Below are positions 1-6,534 of a stretch of 18,463 nucleotides of DNA, in pieces. The notes below the pieces were generated by a model. The model saw only the letters and a program-made list of their open reading frames with translations. It was not told the origin of the DNA and searched no databases. This stretch comes from an uncultured Adlercreutzia sp. Lineage in GTDB: Bacteria; Actinomycetota; Coriobacteriia; Coriobacteriales; Eggerthellaceae. The DNA is taken from contig CABSMC010000050.1 of NCBI GenBank assembly GCA_902478715.1, forward strand, positions 1-18,463. The letters are read 5' to 3'. Position 1 is the stretch's first letter. Every line of letters begins with the position of its first letter. Position numbers and translations under genes: made by a program.

Positions 1-103
1 CTCCCGCGGCCGTGGCGGCCCGCGCTGCATGTCCATGCCGGCCTGGCGCGAGGCTCTGTAAGCCGCAAGGCGCCCGCTCCGTCAAGGAGCACTCTTACGT
101 CCG

Positions 104-148
104 TCTTTTCCGGCCCAGTCTAGCCAGCCAGCGCTGGGCCGTAAAAGA
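104..148 (+). promoter_or_regulatory. Leader hairpin 1 (long stem, 15-nt loop)
   Basis: Bases 104-109 and 111-118 pair with 134-141 and 143-148: CGGCCCAG against CTGGGCCG, continued by TCTTTT against AAAAGA after a single C/T mismatch (110/142). This gives 14 base pairs around a 15-nt loop. No T-run follows, so it is not a standard intrinsic terminator. Confidence 0.5.
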
Positions 149-149
149 G

Positions 150-181
150 GCGCGGGTCCTCCGGCTTTCGGGGGCCCGCGC
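150..181 (+). promoter_or_regulatory. Leader hairpin 2 (GC-rich), just upstream of the ribosome site
   Basis: GCGCGGGTCC (150-159) pairs with GGGCCCGCGC (172-181) through 10 pairs including one G-T. Above a single bulged T (160), CCG (161-163) pairs with CGG (169-171). It ends about 22 nt before the ribosome-binding site and has no T-tail. It may be an mRNA-stabilising 5' structure, a processing site or half of an attenuator; the sequence does not decide between them. Confidence 0.5.
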
Positions 182-218
182 GATACAAATGTCTCTTTCA
201 AGGGAAAGGAAACAGAAC

Positions 219-1214
219 ATGCCTATCAATCTCAGCGGTCGTCCGTTCCTCCGCCTGCTCGACTTCTCCACCGAGGAGATCGAGTACCTGCTGAAGCTCT
301 CCAAGAACTTCAAGGACCTCAAGCGCACCGGCACCCCGCACCGCTACCTCGAGGGCAAGAACATCGTGCTGCTGTTCCAGAAGACCTCCACGCGCACCCG
401 CTGCGCCTTCGAGGTCGGCGCCATGGATCTCGGCATGGGCGTGACCTACCTTGATCCCGGCTCCTCGCAGATGGGCAAGAAGGAGTCCATCGAGGACACC
501 GCCCGCGTGCTCGGCCGCTTCTACGACGGCATCGAGTTCCGCGGCTTCGCCCAGACCGACGTGGAGGATCTGGCCGAGAACGCCGGCGTGCCGGTGTGGA
601 ACGGGCTCACCACCGAGTGGCATCCCACCCAGATGCTCGCCGACATCCTCACCGTGCAGGAGAACTTCAACTACGACATCAAGGGCAAGACCCTCGTGTT
701 CATGGGCGACGCCGCCAACAACGTGGCCCGCTCGCTGATGGTCGTGTGCTCCAAGCTCGGCATGAACTTCGTGGCCTGCGGCCCGAAGGAGAACATGCCC
801 GACGCCGAGCTCGTGAAGACCTGCGAGGCCATCGCCGCCGAGAACGGCTGCACCGTGAAGTGCACCGATGACGTGAAGGACGCCTGCACCGGCGCCGACG
901 TCATCTACACCGACGTGTGGGTGTCCATGGGCGAGCCCGACGAGGTGTGGGCCGAGCGCATCAAGCATCTCGAGAAGTTCCGCGTGACCAAGGAAGTCAT
1001 GGCCATGGCCAACCCCGGCGCCATCTTCCTGCACTGCCTGCCGGCTTTCCACGACACCAACACCACCATCGGTGCCGACATCGCCGAGCGCTTCGGCGTC
1101 ACCGAGATGGAAGTGGAGGACGAGGTGTTCGAGTCCAAGGCCTCCAAGGTCTTCGACGAGGCCGAGAACCGCATGCACACCATCAAGGCCGTCATGTACG
1201 CCACGCTGCAGTAG
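219..1214 (+). CDS. arcB: Ornithine carbamoyltransferase, probably catabolic (arginine deiminase pathway)
   Basis: This cytoplasmic enzyme interconverts ornithine plus carbamoyl phosphate and citrulline plus phosphate. The product is 331 residues, normal for the ArgF/ArcB family. The carbamoyl-phosphate motif STRTR is at 57-61, followed by SSQMGKKES (82-90). HPTQ is at 135-138, the ornithine-binding SMG loop at 236-238 and the active-site HCLP at 272-275. ATG 219 was chosen because an AAGGAAA-type ribosome site lies just before it and the protein begins like its family there; a longer frame back to position 12 adds about 69 unlikely residues. The carrier gene downstream suggests breakdown of arginine (citrulline to ornithine and carbamoyl phosphate) rather than synthesis, but sequence alone does not separate the two roles. 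Deiminase and carbamate kinase genes are not in the window. Confidence 0.93.
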   Translation: MPINLSGRPFLRLLDFSTEEIEYLLKLSKNFKDLKRTGTPHRYLEGKNIVLLFQKTSTRTRCAFEVGAMDLGMGVTYLDPGSSQMGKKESIEDTARVLGRFYDGIEFRGFAQTDVEDLAENAGVPVWNGLTTEWHPTQMLADILTVQENFNYDIKGKTLVFMGDAANNVARSLMVVCSKLGMNFVACGPKENMPDAELVKTCEAIAAENGCTVKCTDDVKDACTGADVIYTDVWVSMGEPDEVWAERIKHLEKFRVTKEVMAMANPGAIFLHCLPAFHDTNTTIGADIAERFGVTEMEVEDEVFESKASKVFDEAENRMHTIKAVMYATLQ

Positions 1215-1256
1215 CTTTCGTACCGCTACGGTAGCTGGCACATAGTTCGACACCTC

Positions 1257-1303
1257 GGGGCCGTGCGGAGTCGGGAGGGGAACCGCACGGCCCCCGTGTT
1301 TTG
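1257..1303 (+). terminator. Intrinsic terminator between arcB and the carrier gene
   Basis: GGGGCCGTGCGG (1257-1268) pairs perfectly with CCGCACGGCCCC (1283-1294) over 12 bp with a 14-nt loop, followed after CG by TGTTTT. The next ribosome site starts only about 15 nt beyond the T-run, so the downstream gene is probably reached by partial read-through or from a promoter overlapping this region. Confidence 0.8.
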
Positions 1304-1331
1304 TCAGTCATTCGATTAAGGAGGGATAACC

Positions 1332-2930
1332 ATGGCAGCTGCAGAGAAAGGCAAGAAAAAGAGGGCGCCTCTGTCCTCGTTCACCATCTTGCTCATCATC
1401 TTGGTGGTTCTGGCGATTGTCACTGTTATCATGTCCGCGTCGGGCGTCGAGGGCGTCCAGGGCGCGACGCTTTCCCAGGTGCTCACCGCGCCCGTGTTCG
1501 GCTTCCAGGACGCCATCGGCGTGTGCCTGTTCGTCATGATCCTGGGCGGCTTTCTGGGCATCGTCACCGAGACCGGCGCCCTTGACGCCGGCATCGCGGC
1601 CCTCGTGCACAAGCTGAAGGGCAACGAGCTCGTGCTCATCCCGATTTTGATGGCGATCTTCTCCATCGGCGGCACCACCTACGGCATGTGCGAGGAGACG
1701 GTGCCTTTCTACCTGCTGCTCGCCGCCACCATGGTGGCCGCCGGCTTCGACAGCCTGACCGGCGCGGCCGTGGTGCTGCTCGGCGCCGGCGTCGGCGTCA
1801 TGGGCTCCACCGTGAACCCGTTCGCCGTCGGCGTGGCCGTCGACGCTTTGAACGGCATCGGCGTGTCCGTGAACCAGGGCATCATCATCGCGCTCGGCGT
1901 GATCATTTGGCTCGTGTCGCTCGCCATCGCCATCGTCTTCGTGATGCGCTACGCCAAGAAGGTGAAGGCCGACAAGGGCTCCACCTTCCTGTCGCTGCAG
2001 GAGCAGCAGGACATGATGAACGAGTGGGGCATGAAGGAGTCCGAGACCGAGGCCGCCGACGATGACGCCGCCGCGACGCCGAAGATGTCCGGCCGCCAGA
2101 AGTGGTCGCTCATCGTGTTCGCGCTCACCTTCGTCATCATGATCGTCTCGTTCATTCCCTGGGCCGACCTCGGCGTCACCATCTTCGATGCCGGCGCCAC
2201 CACCCAGGAAGTGACGACCACCGTGACCGGCGAGGAGCTTGTGAGCGCCTACGACGAGGCGAACGGCACCACGACGACGCTTGCCGCTCCGGTTGAGGCC
2301 ACCTCCGTTGCCGAGGAGGAGGTCACCCCGGCCTGGTCGAGCTTCCTGACTGGCGTGCCGCTGGGCAGCTGGTACTTCGACGAGGCCTCCACGTGGTTCC
2401 TGCTCATGGCTCTTGTCATCGGCGTCATCGGCGGCGTGTCCGAGAGCCGCTTCGTGAAGGCGTTCATCAACGGCGCCGCCGACATGATGTCGGTCGTGCT
2501 CATCATCGCGCTCGCCCGCTCCATCACCGTGCTCATGGCCAAGACGGGCCTTGACATGTGGATCCTGAACAACGCGGCCGCAGCGCTGACGGGCATGTCG
2601 GCGATCATCTTCGCGCCCTTGTCCTTCCTGCTCTACATCGTGCTGTCCTTCCTGATCCCGTCGTCCTCTGGCATGGCGACGGTCTCCATCCCGATTCTGG
2701 GCGGCCTGGCCCACCAGCTGAACTTCTCGGTGGAGACCATGGTCATGATCTACTCCGCCGGCAACGGCCTCGTGAACCTGTTCACGCCGACCTCCGGCGC
2801 CATCATGGGCGGTCTGGCCCTCGCCAAGGTGGAGTACTCCACGTGGCTCAAGTTCGGCGCCAAGCTGTTCGTGGTTCTCGGTGTGGTTTGCATCGTGATC
2901 CTCACGGCGGCCATGGTGATCCTGTCGTAG
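1332..2930 (+). CDS. YfcC/DcuC-family membrane carrier, probable arginine/ornithine antiporter
   Basis: A 532-residue polytopic membrane protein. Hydrophobic segments fall near 17-35, 60-80, 100-112, 124-160, 183-206, 257-276, 354-370, 385-402, 420-445 and 510-531. Family-type patches include GTTYGMCEET (114-123), GSTVNPFAVG (158-167), LIPSSSGMA (441-449) and NLFTPTSG (482-489). YfcC-type proteins serve as the arginine/ornithine exchanger (ArcD type) in arginine deiminase operons of several Gram-positive bacteria; the adjacent ornithine carbamoyltransferase supports that job here, though the substrate is inferred. The protein is longer than many relatives because of an acidic cytoplasmic-looking loop (about 225-255) and a Thr/Glu-rich stretch (about 287-340) between membrane segments. 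ATG 1332 has a very strong AAGGAGG site (1318-1324). Start and family are secure; substrate is moderately so. Confidence 0.85.
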   Translation: MAAAEKGKKKRAPLSSFTILLIILVVLAIVTVIMSASGVEGVQGATLSQVLTAPVFGFQDAIGVCLFVMILGGFLGIVTETGALDAGIAALVHKLKGNELVLIPILMAIFSIGGTTYGMCEETVPFYLLLAATMVAAGFDSLTGAAVVLLGAGVGVMGSTVNPFAVGVAVDALNGIGVSVNQGIIIALGVIIWLVSLAIAIVFVMRYAKKVKADKGSTFLSLQEQQDMMNEWGMKESETEAADDDAAATPKMSGRQKWSLIVFALTFVIMIVSFIPWADLGVTIFDAGATTQEVTTTVTGEELVSAYDEANGTTTTLAAPVEATSVAEEEVTPAWSSFLTGVPLGSWYFDEASTWFLLMALVIGVIGGVSESRFVKAFINGAADMMSVVLIIALARSITVLMAKTGLDMWILNNAAAALTGMSAIIFAPLSFLLYIVLSFLIPSSSGMATVSIPILGGLAHQLNFSVETMVMIYSAGNGLVNLFTPTSGAIMGGLALAKVEYSTWLKFGAKLFVVLGVVCIVILTAAMVILS

Positions 2931-2993
2931 CTTCTCGGAATTGTGGTCGGTTTTGTGCACTTGCATAGTTCTGACCTGCGAAGACCGTTAGCG

Positions 2994-3031
2994 GGAGCGC
3001 CCGGGCACAGTGCTCGGGCGCTCCTGTTTTT
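2994..3031 (+). terminator. Intrinsic terminator after the carrier gene
   Basis: GGAGCGCCCG (2994-3003) pairs with CGGGCGCTCC (3015-3024); four more pairs including one G-T close onto a CAG triloop. The tail TGTTTTT follows at once. It ends the arcB-carrier unit before argS. Confidence 0.9.
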
Positions 3032-3045
3032 CTCGGGCCGTTCAT

Positions 3046-3053
3046 GCTATTAT
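3046..3053 (+). promoter_or_regulatory. Possible extended -10 promoter for argS
   Basis: TGCTATTAT (TG at 3045-3046, TATTAT at 3048-3053) matches an extended -10 element. The -35 region overlaps the preceding terminator tail and is poor. It lies about 90 nt before argS, which would give an 80-nt leader. No T-box motif was found in that leader. Confidence 0.35.
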
Positions 3054-3143
3054 GGCCGCTTATAGGCGCGATTGGGTACGGCACAGCCCGCGCGCGTGGT
3101 AACGCCGACGTACTGAAGACGTACAGAAGAGGAAGTTAGATCA

Positions 3144-4871
3144 ATGGAAATTCGCGAATCCCTCGAAGCGATCATCGATGCCGCGATCGATGCGGCCCGT
3201 GCCGACGGCTCACTTGAGCTGGCGGAGGCCCCGCAGGCAGCTCTTGAGCGACCCCGCGACGAGGCCAACGGCGACTGGGCGAGCACCGTCGCCATGCGCA
3301 CCGCGAAGCTCGCTCACAAGAACCCCCGCGAGATCGCCCAGATCATCGTGGATCACATTCCCGCAAACGATATGATCGCCGCCGTGGAGATCGCGGGCCC
3401 CGGCTTCATCAACATCCGCCTGTCCGACGCCGTGCTGCAAGGCGTCGTGCGCGAGGTGCGCGAAGAGGGCGACAACTTCGGTCGCGGCACCATTCCCGAG
3501 GGTGAGCGCTACGTGAACCTCGAGTACGTGTCCGCCAACCCCACCGGCCCCTTTCACGTGGGCCACGGCCGTTGGGCGTCGCTCGGCGATGCCATGGCGC
3601 GCGTCATGCGCCACGGCGGCTACGATGTGTACGAGGAGTACTACATCAACGACCACGGCAACCAGATGGACGTGTTCGGCAACTCCGTGAACGTGCGCTA
3701 CCAGCAGCTGCTCGGCCGCGATGTTGAGATGCCCGAGGCGTGCTACGGCGGAGCCTACGTGAAGGACATCGCCCAGGACATCATCGACCAGGACGGCGAC
3801 AAGTGGCTGAACGTCTCCGATGAGGAGCGCGTCGAGGCCTTCCGCGAGATGGCCTACGACATGACGCTCAAGAACCAGCGCGAGGTGCTGGCCAACTTCG
3901 GCACCACCTTCGACAAGTGGTTCTCCGAGCGCTCGCTGTACGTTGAGGACGAGAACGGCGAGAGCGCCGTGTCCCGCTCGCTGGACGCCATGCGCGAGAA
4001 GGGCTACCTTTACGAAAAGGACGGTGCCCTGTGGTTCCGCTCGACCGATTTGGGCGACGACAAGGACCGCGTGCTCATCAAGGGCGACGGCGAGGCCACC
4101 TATTTCATGAGCGACGTGGCCTACCACTACGACAAGATGATGCGCGGCTTCGACCACCTGATCGATCTGTGGGGTGCCGACCATCACGGCTACATCAAGC
4201 GCTGCGAGTGCATGCTGGAGGCCTGGGGCTGGCCCGGGGCGCTCGAGGTGCAGCTGGGGCAGCTCGTGAACCTGTTCCGCGATGGCAAGGCCGTGCGCAT
4301 GTCCAAGCGCACCGGCGAGATGGTCACCTTCGAGGAGCTCATCGACGAGGTGGGCGTGGATGCCACCCGCTACCTCATGCTCTCCCGCTCGGCCGACCAG
4401 CCCATCGACTTCGACATCGAGGTGGCGAAGAAGAAGGACGCCTCCAACCCGGTGTACTACGTGCAGTACGCGCACGCGCGCATCTGCTCCATCCTGCGCA
4501 AGGCGGCCGATGTGGCCGACGCCGCCGCTGTCGAGGCGGGGGAGATGACGATGGGCGAGCTCGCCGAGAAGATCATTCCCGAGGATTGCGACCTGACGCC
4601 GCTCACCCATCCCTCCGAGCTGGCGCTCATGCGCAAGATGGCCGACTTCGGCAACCTCATCGCCCTGGCGGCCCGCGACCGCGCGCCGTTCCGCCTGACC
4701 CACTACGCGCAGGACCTGGCGTCGCTGTTCCACCAGTTCTACACCAACTGCCACGTGCTCACCGACGACGCCGACGTGCAGACGGCGCGTTTGGCCCTGT
4801 GCGACGCCACCCGCATCGTGCTGGCTTTGAGCCTGAACCTGCTGGGCGTGTCGGCGCCGGTGAAAATGTAG
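3144..4871 (+). CDS. argS: Arginine--tRNA ligase
   Basis: Class I aminoacyl-tRNA synthetase that charges tRNA-Arg with arginine in the cytoplasm. At 575 residues it has the usual length. The N-terminal additional domain comes first (about 1-110), then ANPTGPFHVGHGR (131-143) containing the HIGH-type motif HVGH (138-141). MSKR (386-389) stands for the KMSKS loop. The C-terminal alpha-helical anticodon-binding (DALR) domain begins near YAHARIC and runs to a typical hydrophobic end (SLNLLGVSAPVKM). ATG 3144 follows a GAGGAAG ribosome site about 8 nt upstream. A terminator precedes it and a tRNA promoter follows directly, so it appears to be a one-gene unit. Its place after the arginine carrier may be chance. 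Confidence 0.96.
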   Translation: MEIRESLEAIIDAAIDAARADGSLELAEAPQAALERPRDEANGDWASTVAMRTAKLAHKNPREIAQIIVDHIPANDMIAAVEIAGPGFINIRLSDAVLQGVVREVREEGDNFGRGTIPEGERYVNLEYVSANPTGPFHVGHGRWASLGDAMARVMRHGGYDVYEEYYINDHGNQMDVFGNSVNVRYQQLLGRDVEMPEACYGGAYVKDIAQDIIDQDGDKWLNVSDEERVEAFREMAYDMTLKNQREVLANFGTTFDKWFSERSLYVEDENGESAVSRSLDAMREKGYLYEKDGALWFRSTDLGDDKDRVLIKGDGEATYFMSDVAYHYDKMMRGFDHLIDLWGADHHGYIKRCECMLEAWGWPGALEVQLGQLVNLFRDGKAVRMSKRTGEMVTFEELIDEVGVDATRYLMLSRSADQPIDFDIEVAKKKDASNPVYYVQYAHARICSILRKAADVADAAAVEAGEMTMGELAEKIIPEDCDLTPLTHPSELALMRKMADFGNLIALAARDRAPFRLTHYAQDLASLFHQFYTNCHVLTDDADVQTARLALCDATRIVLALSLNLLGVSAPVKM

Positions 4872-4873
4872 GT

Positions 4874-4903
4874 TTGGCGAGTTTGGCCGACTTGCGCTAG
4901 AAT
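4874..4903 (+). promoter_or_regulatory. Sigma-70 promoter for the CAU tRNA
   Basis: TTGGCG (4874-4879), 18-nt spacer, TAGAAT (4898-4903). Transcription would start near 4910, a few bases before the mature tRNA. The -35 begins three bases after the argS stop codon. Confidence 0.6.
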
Positions 4904-4916
4904 AGCCAACGCATCT

Positions 4917-4991
4917 GGGGCTGTAGCTCAACGGTGGAGCAGGGGACTCATAATCCCTTGGTTCTCGGTTCGAATCCGGGCGGCCCTACCA
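4917..4991 (+). tRNA. tRNA with CAU anticodon (elongator Met, or Ile2)
   Basis: A full 75-nt cloverleaf with encoded CCA: acceptor GGGGCTG/CGGCCCT, D-stem GCTC/GAGC, anticodon arm GGGGA-CTCATAA-TCCCT, T-loop TTCGAAT. The anticodon CAT fits either elongator tRNA-Met or the tRNA-Ile whose C34 becomes lysidine. It is not the initiator: position 31-39 is A-T rather than a third G-C pair, and the D-stem has C11-G24. The first acceptor pair is a weak G1-U72 wobble and T6-G67 is another wobble, which is unusual for an elongator. Confidence 0.9.
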
Positions 4992-5000
4992 AGAAACACC

Positions 5001-5030
5001 AGGTCGGAAGCTTATTGCTTCCGACCTTTT
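5001..5030 (+). terminator. Intrinsic terminator after the CAU tRNA
   Basis: AGGTCGGAAGC (5001-5011) pairs perfectly with GCTTCCGACCT (5017-5027) around a TTATT loop, with a TTTT tail. It may also stop minus-strand transcription coming from the nuclease gene, for which no better terminator is seen in 5031-5134. Confidence 0.85.
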
Positions 5031-5134
5031 CTCTACTTATGGGGTTAAATCGGGTGAAAAACCCAGAACTGGTCCAGATCTTCCCGCTGAGCTCTTTGGC
5101 ATGCGGCGGGATCATCGCTTCCCGGTGTCGATGT

Positions 5135-6265
5135 CTACGGGTTGCAGCGCTTGCAGGGATCGTAGCCCTTCGCGATGAGGTTTTCGCGGGTGTCCTCGAC
5201 GTCCTCGCGGTTCTTGGAGCTCATCTGGTCCACGGACGAGCAGCTCGGCGTGTGGAACTTCTTCGAGTTCGTGTTCAGCACGTACTCGGCGACGCCCTTG
5301 CTCTCAGCCGAGCCCGTCGCGCCCTTCTCGGACGCCTCGCCGGCGCCTGCGCTCTCGCTCGGGGCGGCCGCCTCCTCGGCTCCCGACACGTCGGGCAGGG
5401 GAGTGGCGTCCTCCTCGAGCATCGATTCGCCCGTGCCGTAGTCGATGACCACCCCCGGTTGCACGTTGTAGCAGAAGACGTTGAAGGCCACGCCCTCGCT
5501 GCCATCTTCCACGGACTCCGCCATCATGTGCACGCCGCGGGCCACCAGCTCACTTCCCTCGAATACGGGCGTCACGGCCATGAGCACGTGGTTGCCCGTG
5601 GCGTCCACGTAGTCGGCCACGGCGTTCTCGAAGGGCAGCATGCCCTGGACATTCAGGTAGCGCGTGCCGGTGATGAGGTTTTGCGAATTGGCGTTCTCGC
5701 CCGTGAGCTGGTAGCCGAGAAGATGGCACCGGTTGAACAGGTACTTGCCCTCTACGAAGTCGTACTTGGCCATCTGCCAGCCGGAGGGGCGCACCTCGCC
5801 GATGGAGCCGCGCTTTTCCGCGGGCTGAGTCTCGGGGCCCACGACGGCGAAGGCGGCGGTGCAGCGGCCTAACTCGTCCAGTTCGCCGTACCTCTCATAC
5901 CCCGGTTCGGCCGCGCGCTGCTCGTCGGTGAACACCGGCTCGCCGTCGTTCACGTAGACGTAGGGATTGCCATCGAAGGCGGGGATGTCGCGGTAGGAGA
6001 GGGTGCCGCCGTCGGTTGCGGGTTGGTTTTCGCTGGCAGCTTCGGCTTTCTGCTGGTTTGCGTCCTCTGCAGGAGTGGCCTGCGGCTCTTGCGAGTCGTC
6101 GGGCGACCCTGTGCTCGCGAGCTCAGGGGCCGGCCCACCGCCCGGTGCCTCATCACCTACCATCGAGGCACTGCATCCGGTCACAAGGCTCATCGAGAGC
6201 AAGAGTGCCAAAGCGATGTCGATAGCGGGGGTCAAGTTTTTGTGCTGCGAGGATCGTTGGGGCAT
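5135..6265 (-). CDS. Lipoprotein DNA/RNA non-specific endonuclease with C-terminal Cys-His metal-binding module
   Basis: The 376-residue product starts with a lipoprotein signal: a hydrophobic segment at 13-29 and lipobox VTGC with Cys31 as lipid anchor, so it should sit outside the membrane. Residues 32-88 form a Pro/Glu/Ala-rich spacer. The nuclease domain (about 90-270) carries FNRCHLLGYQLTG (177-189), with His181 as the likely catalytic base, then NSQNLITGTRYLN (193-205), the Asn-bearing metal-binding part of this DNA-entry-nuclease-like family. A second linker (about 280-325) leads to a C-terminal module with His338, Cys342, Cys371 and Cys374, resembling the Ada-type zinc-binding fold. 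Likely roles are degrading extracellular DNA or RNA for nutrients or DNA uptake; no competence genes are nearby. The start has an AGGAGA ribosome site (6271-6276). It is transcribed away from tcdA. Family is clear; biological role is inferred. Confidence 0.85.
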   Translation of the reverse strand: MPQRSSQHKNLTPAIDIALALLLSMSLVTGCSASMVGDEAPGGGPAPELASTGSPDDSQEPQATPAEDANQQKAEAASENQPATDGGTLSYRDIPAFDGNPYVYVNDGEPVFTDEQRAAEPGYERYGELDELGRCTAAFAVVGPETQPAEKRGSIGEVRPSGWQMAKYDFVEGKYLFNRCHLLGYQLTGENANSQNLITGTRYLNVQGMLPFENAVADYVDATGNHVLMAVTPVFEGSELVARGVHMMAESVEDGSEGVAFNVFCYNVQPGVVIDYGTGESMLEEDATPLPDVSGAEEAAAPSESAGAGEASEKGATGSAESKGVAEYVLNTNSKKFHTPSCSSVDQMSSKNREDVEDTRENLIAKGYDPCKRCNP

Positions 6266-6314
6266 GGTCTTCTCCTAATCGGGGCCGCAAGCGCCTTCCC
6301 GACAAAAAACTGCG

Positions 6315-6343
6315 ATAATATGGTCACAAAATCGAGTTTTGAA
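6315..6343 (-). promoter_or_regulatory. Possible promoter of the nuclease gene
   Basis: On the minus strand TTCAAA (6343-6338) and TATTAT (6320-6315) are 17 nt apart. The -35 lies inside the left arm of the inverted repeat. This would give a leader of about 40 nt. Only four of six -35 bases match, so the call is tentative. Confidence 0.35.
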
Positions 6344-6462
6344 CTCTATATCTTCGATTTTCGACCCTGTTCGCCTAGTTTAACGCCTCTTTTCTGCGTT
6401 TCGCTGCTGAAAATGATGGGTTTGCGGTCTTCGCAGAGTTCAAAACTTGATTTTGTGACCAT
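6320..6462. repeat. 143-bp element bounded by a 28-bp inverted repeat (MITE-like)
   Basis: Bases 6320-6347 are the reverse complement of 6435-6462 at 27 of 28 positions; the one exception (6334/6448) is a G-T. The 87-nt core has no gene. The element is AT-rich against a GC-rich background and lies between the divergent nuclease and tcdA genes. TGCGA occurs on both sides (6311-6315 and 6466-6470), a possible target duplication a few bases outside the arms. A TTTTT run (6462-6466) follows, so plus-strand RNA from it could also act as a terminator. Confidence 0.75.
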
Positions 6463-6534
6463 TTTTGCGAAACTTTTTGCAAGAGCGCCCGTGTTCGACA
6501 CTCGACGCTCTTCAGGGATGATGGGAGTGCTCTC

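Larger units (their letters stand above)
1..218 (+). promoter_or_regulatory. Structured leader upstream of the ornithine carbamoyltransferase gene
   Basis: No convincing gene lies here. The stretch is unusually rich in hairpins: 5-24 (7 bp, one bulge), 76-90 (GCTCC/GGAGC, 5 bp), 104-148 and 150-181 (listed separately). An open frame runs through it into the carbamoyltransferase, but its translation resembles no protein and it has no ribosome site of its own. I see no clear -35/-10 pair, so the promoter may lie before the window. Role as an mRNA leader is inferred from position only. Confidence 0.5.

Noticed and set aside
12..218. N-terminal extension of ornithine carbamoyltransferase
   Set aside because: The extra residues resemble no carbamoyltransferase, the DNA is hairpin-rich, and ATG 219 has a proper ribosome site and family-like start.
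1308..2966. Very long antisense open frames (also 198-1253, 3210-4931, 9592-11613 and 15146-17428)
   Set aside because: They mirror well-identified genes in GC-rich DNA, are rich in His/Arg/Gly/Asp as expected for antisense frames, and show no family motif.
3054..3143. T-box riboswitch before argS, and likewise before trpS (12802-12990)
   Set aside because: Neither leader shows the conserved T-box bulge sequence or a terminator/antiterminator pair.
4917..4991. Initiator tRNA-fMet
   Set aside because: It lacks the three consecutive G-C pairs at 29-31/39-41 and has C11-G24 rather than A11-U24.
4934..5872. Plus-strand frame of 312 codons
   Set aside because: It begins inside the CAU tRNA and runs antisense to the recognised lipoprotein nuclease.
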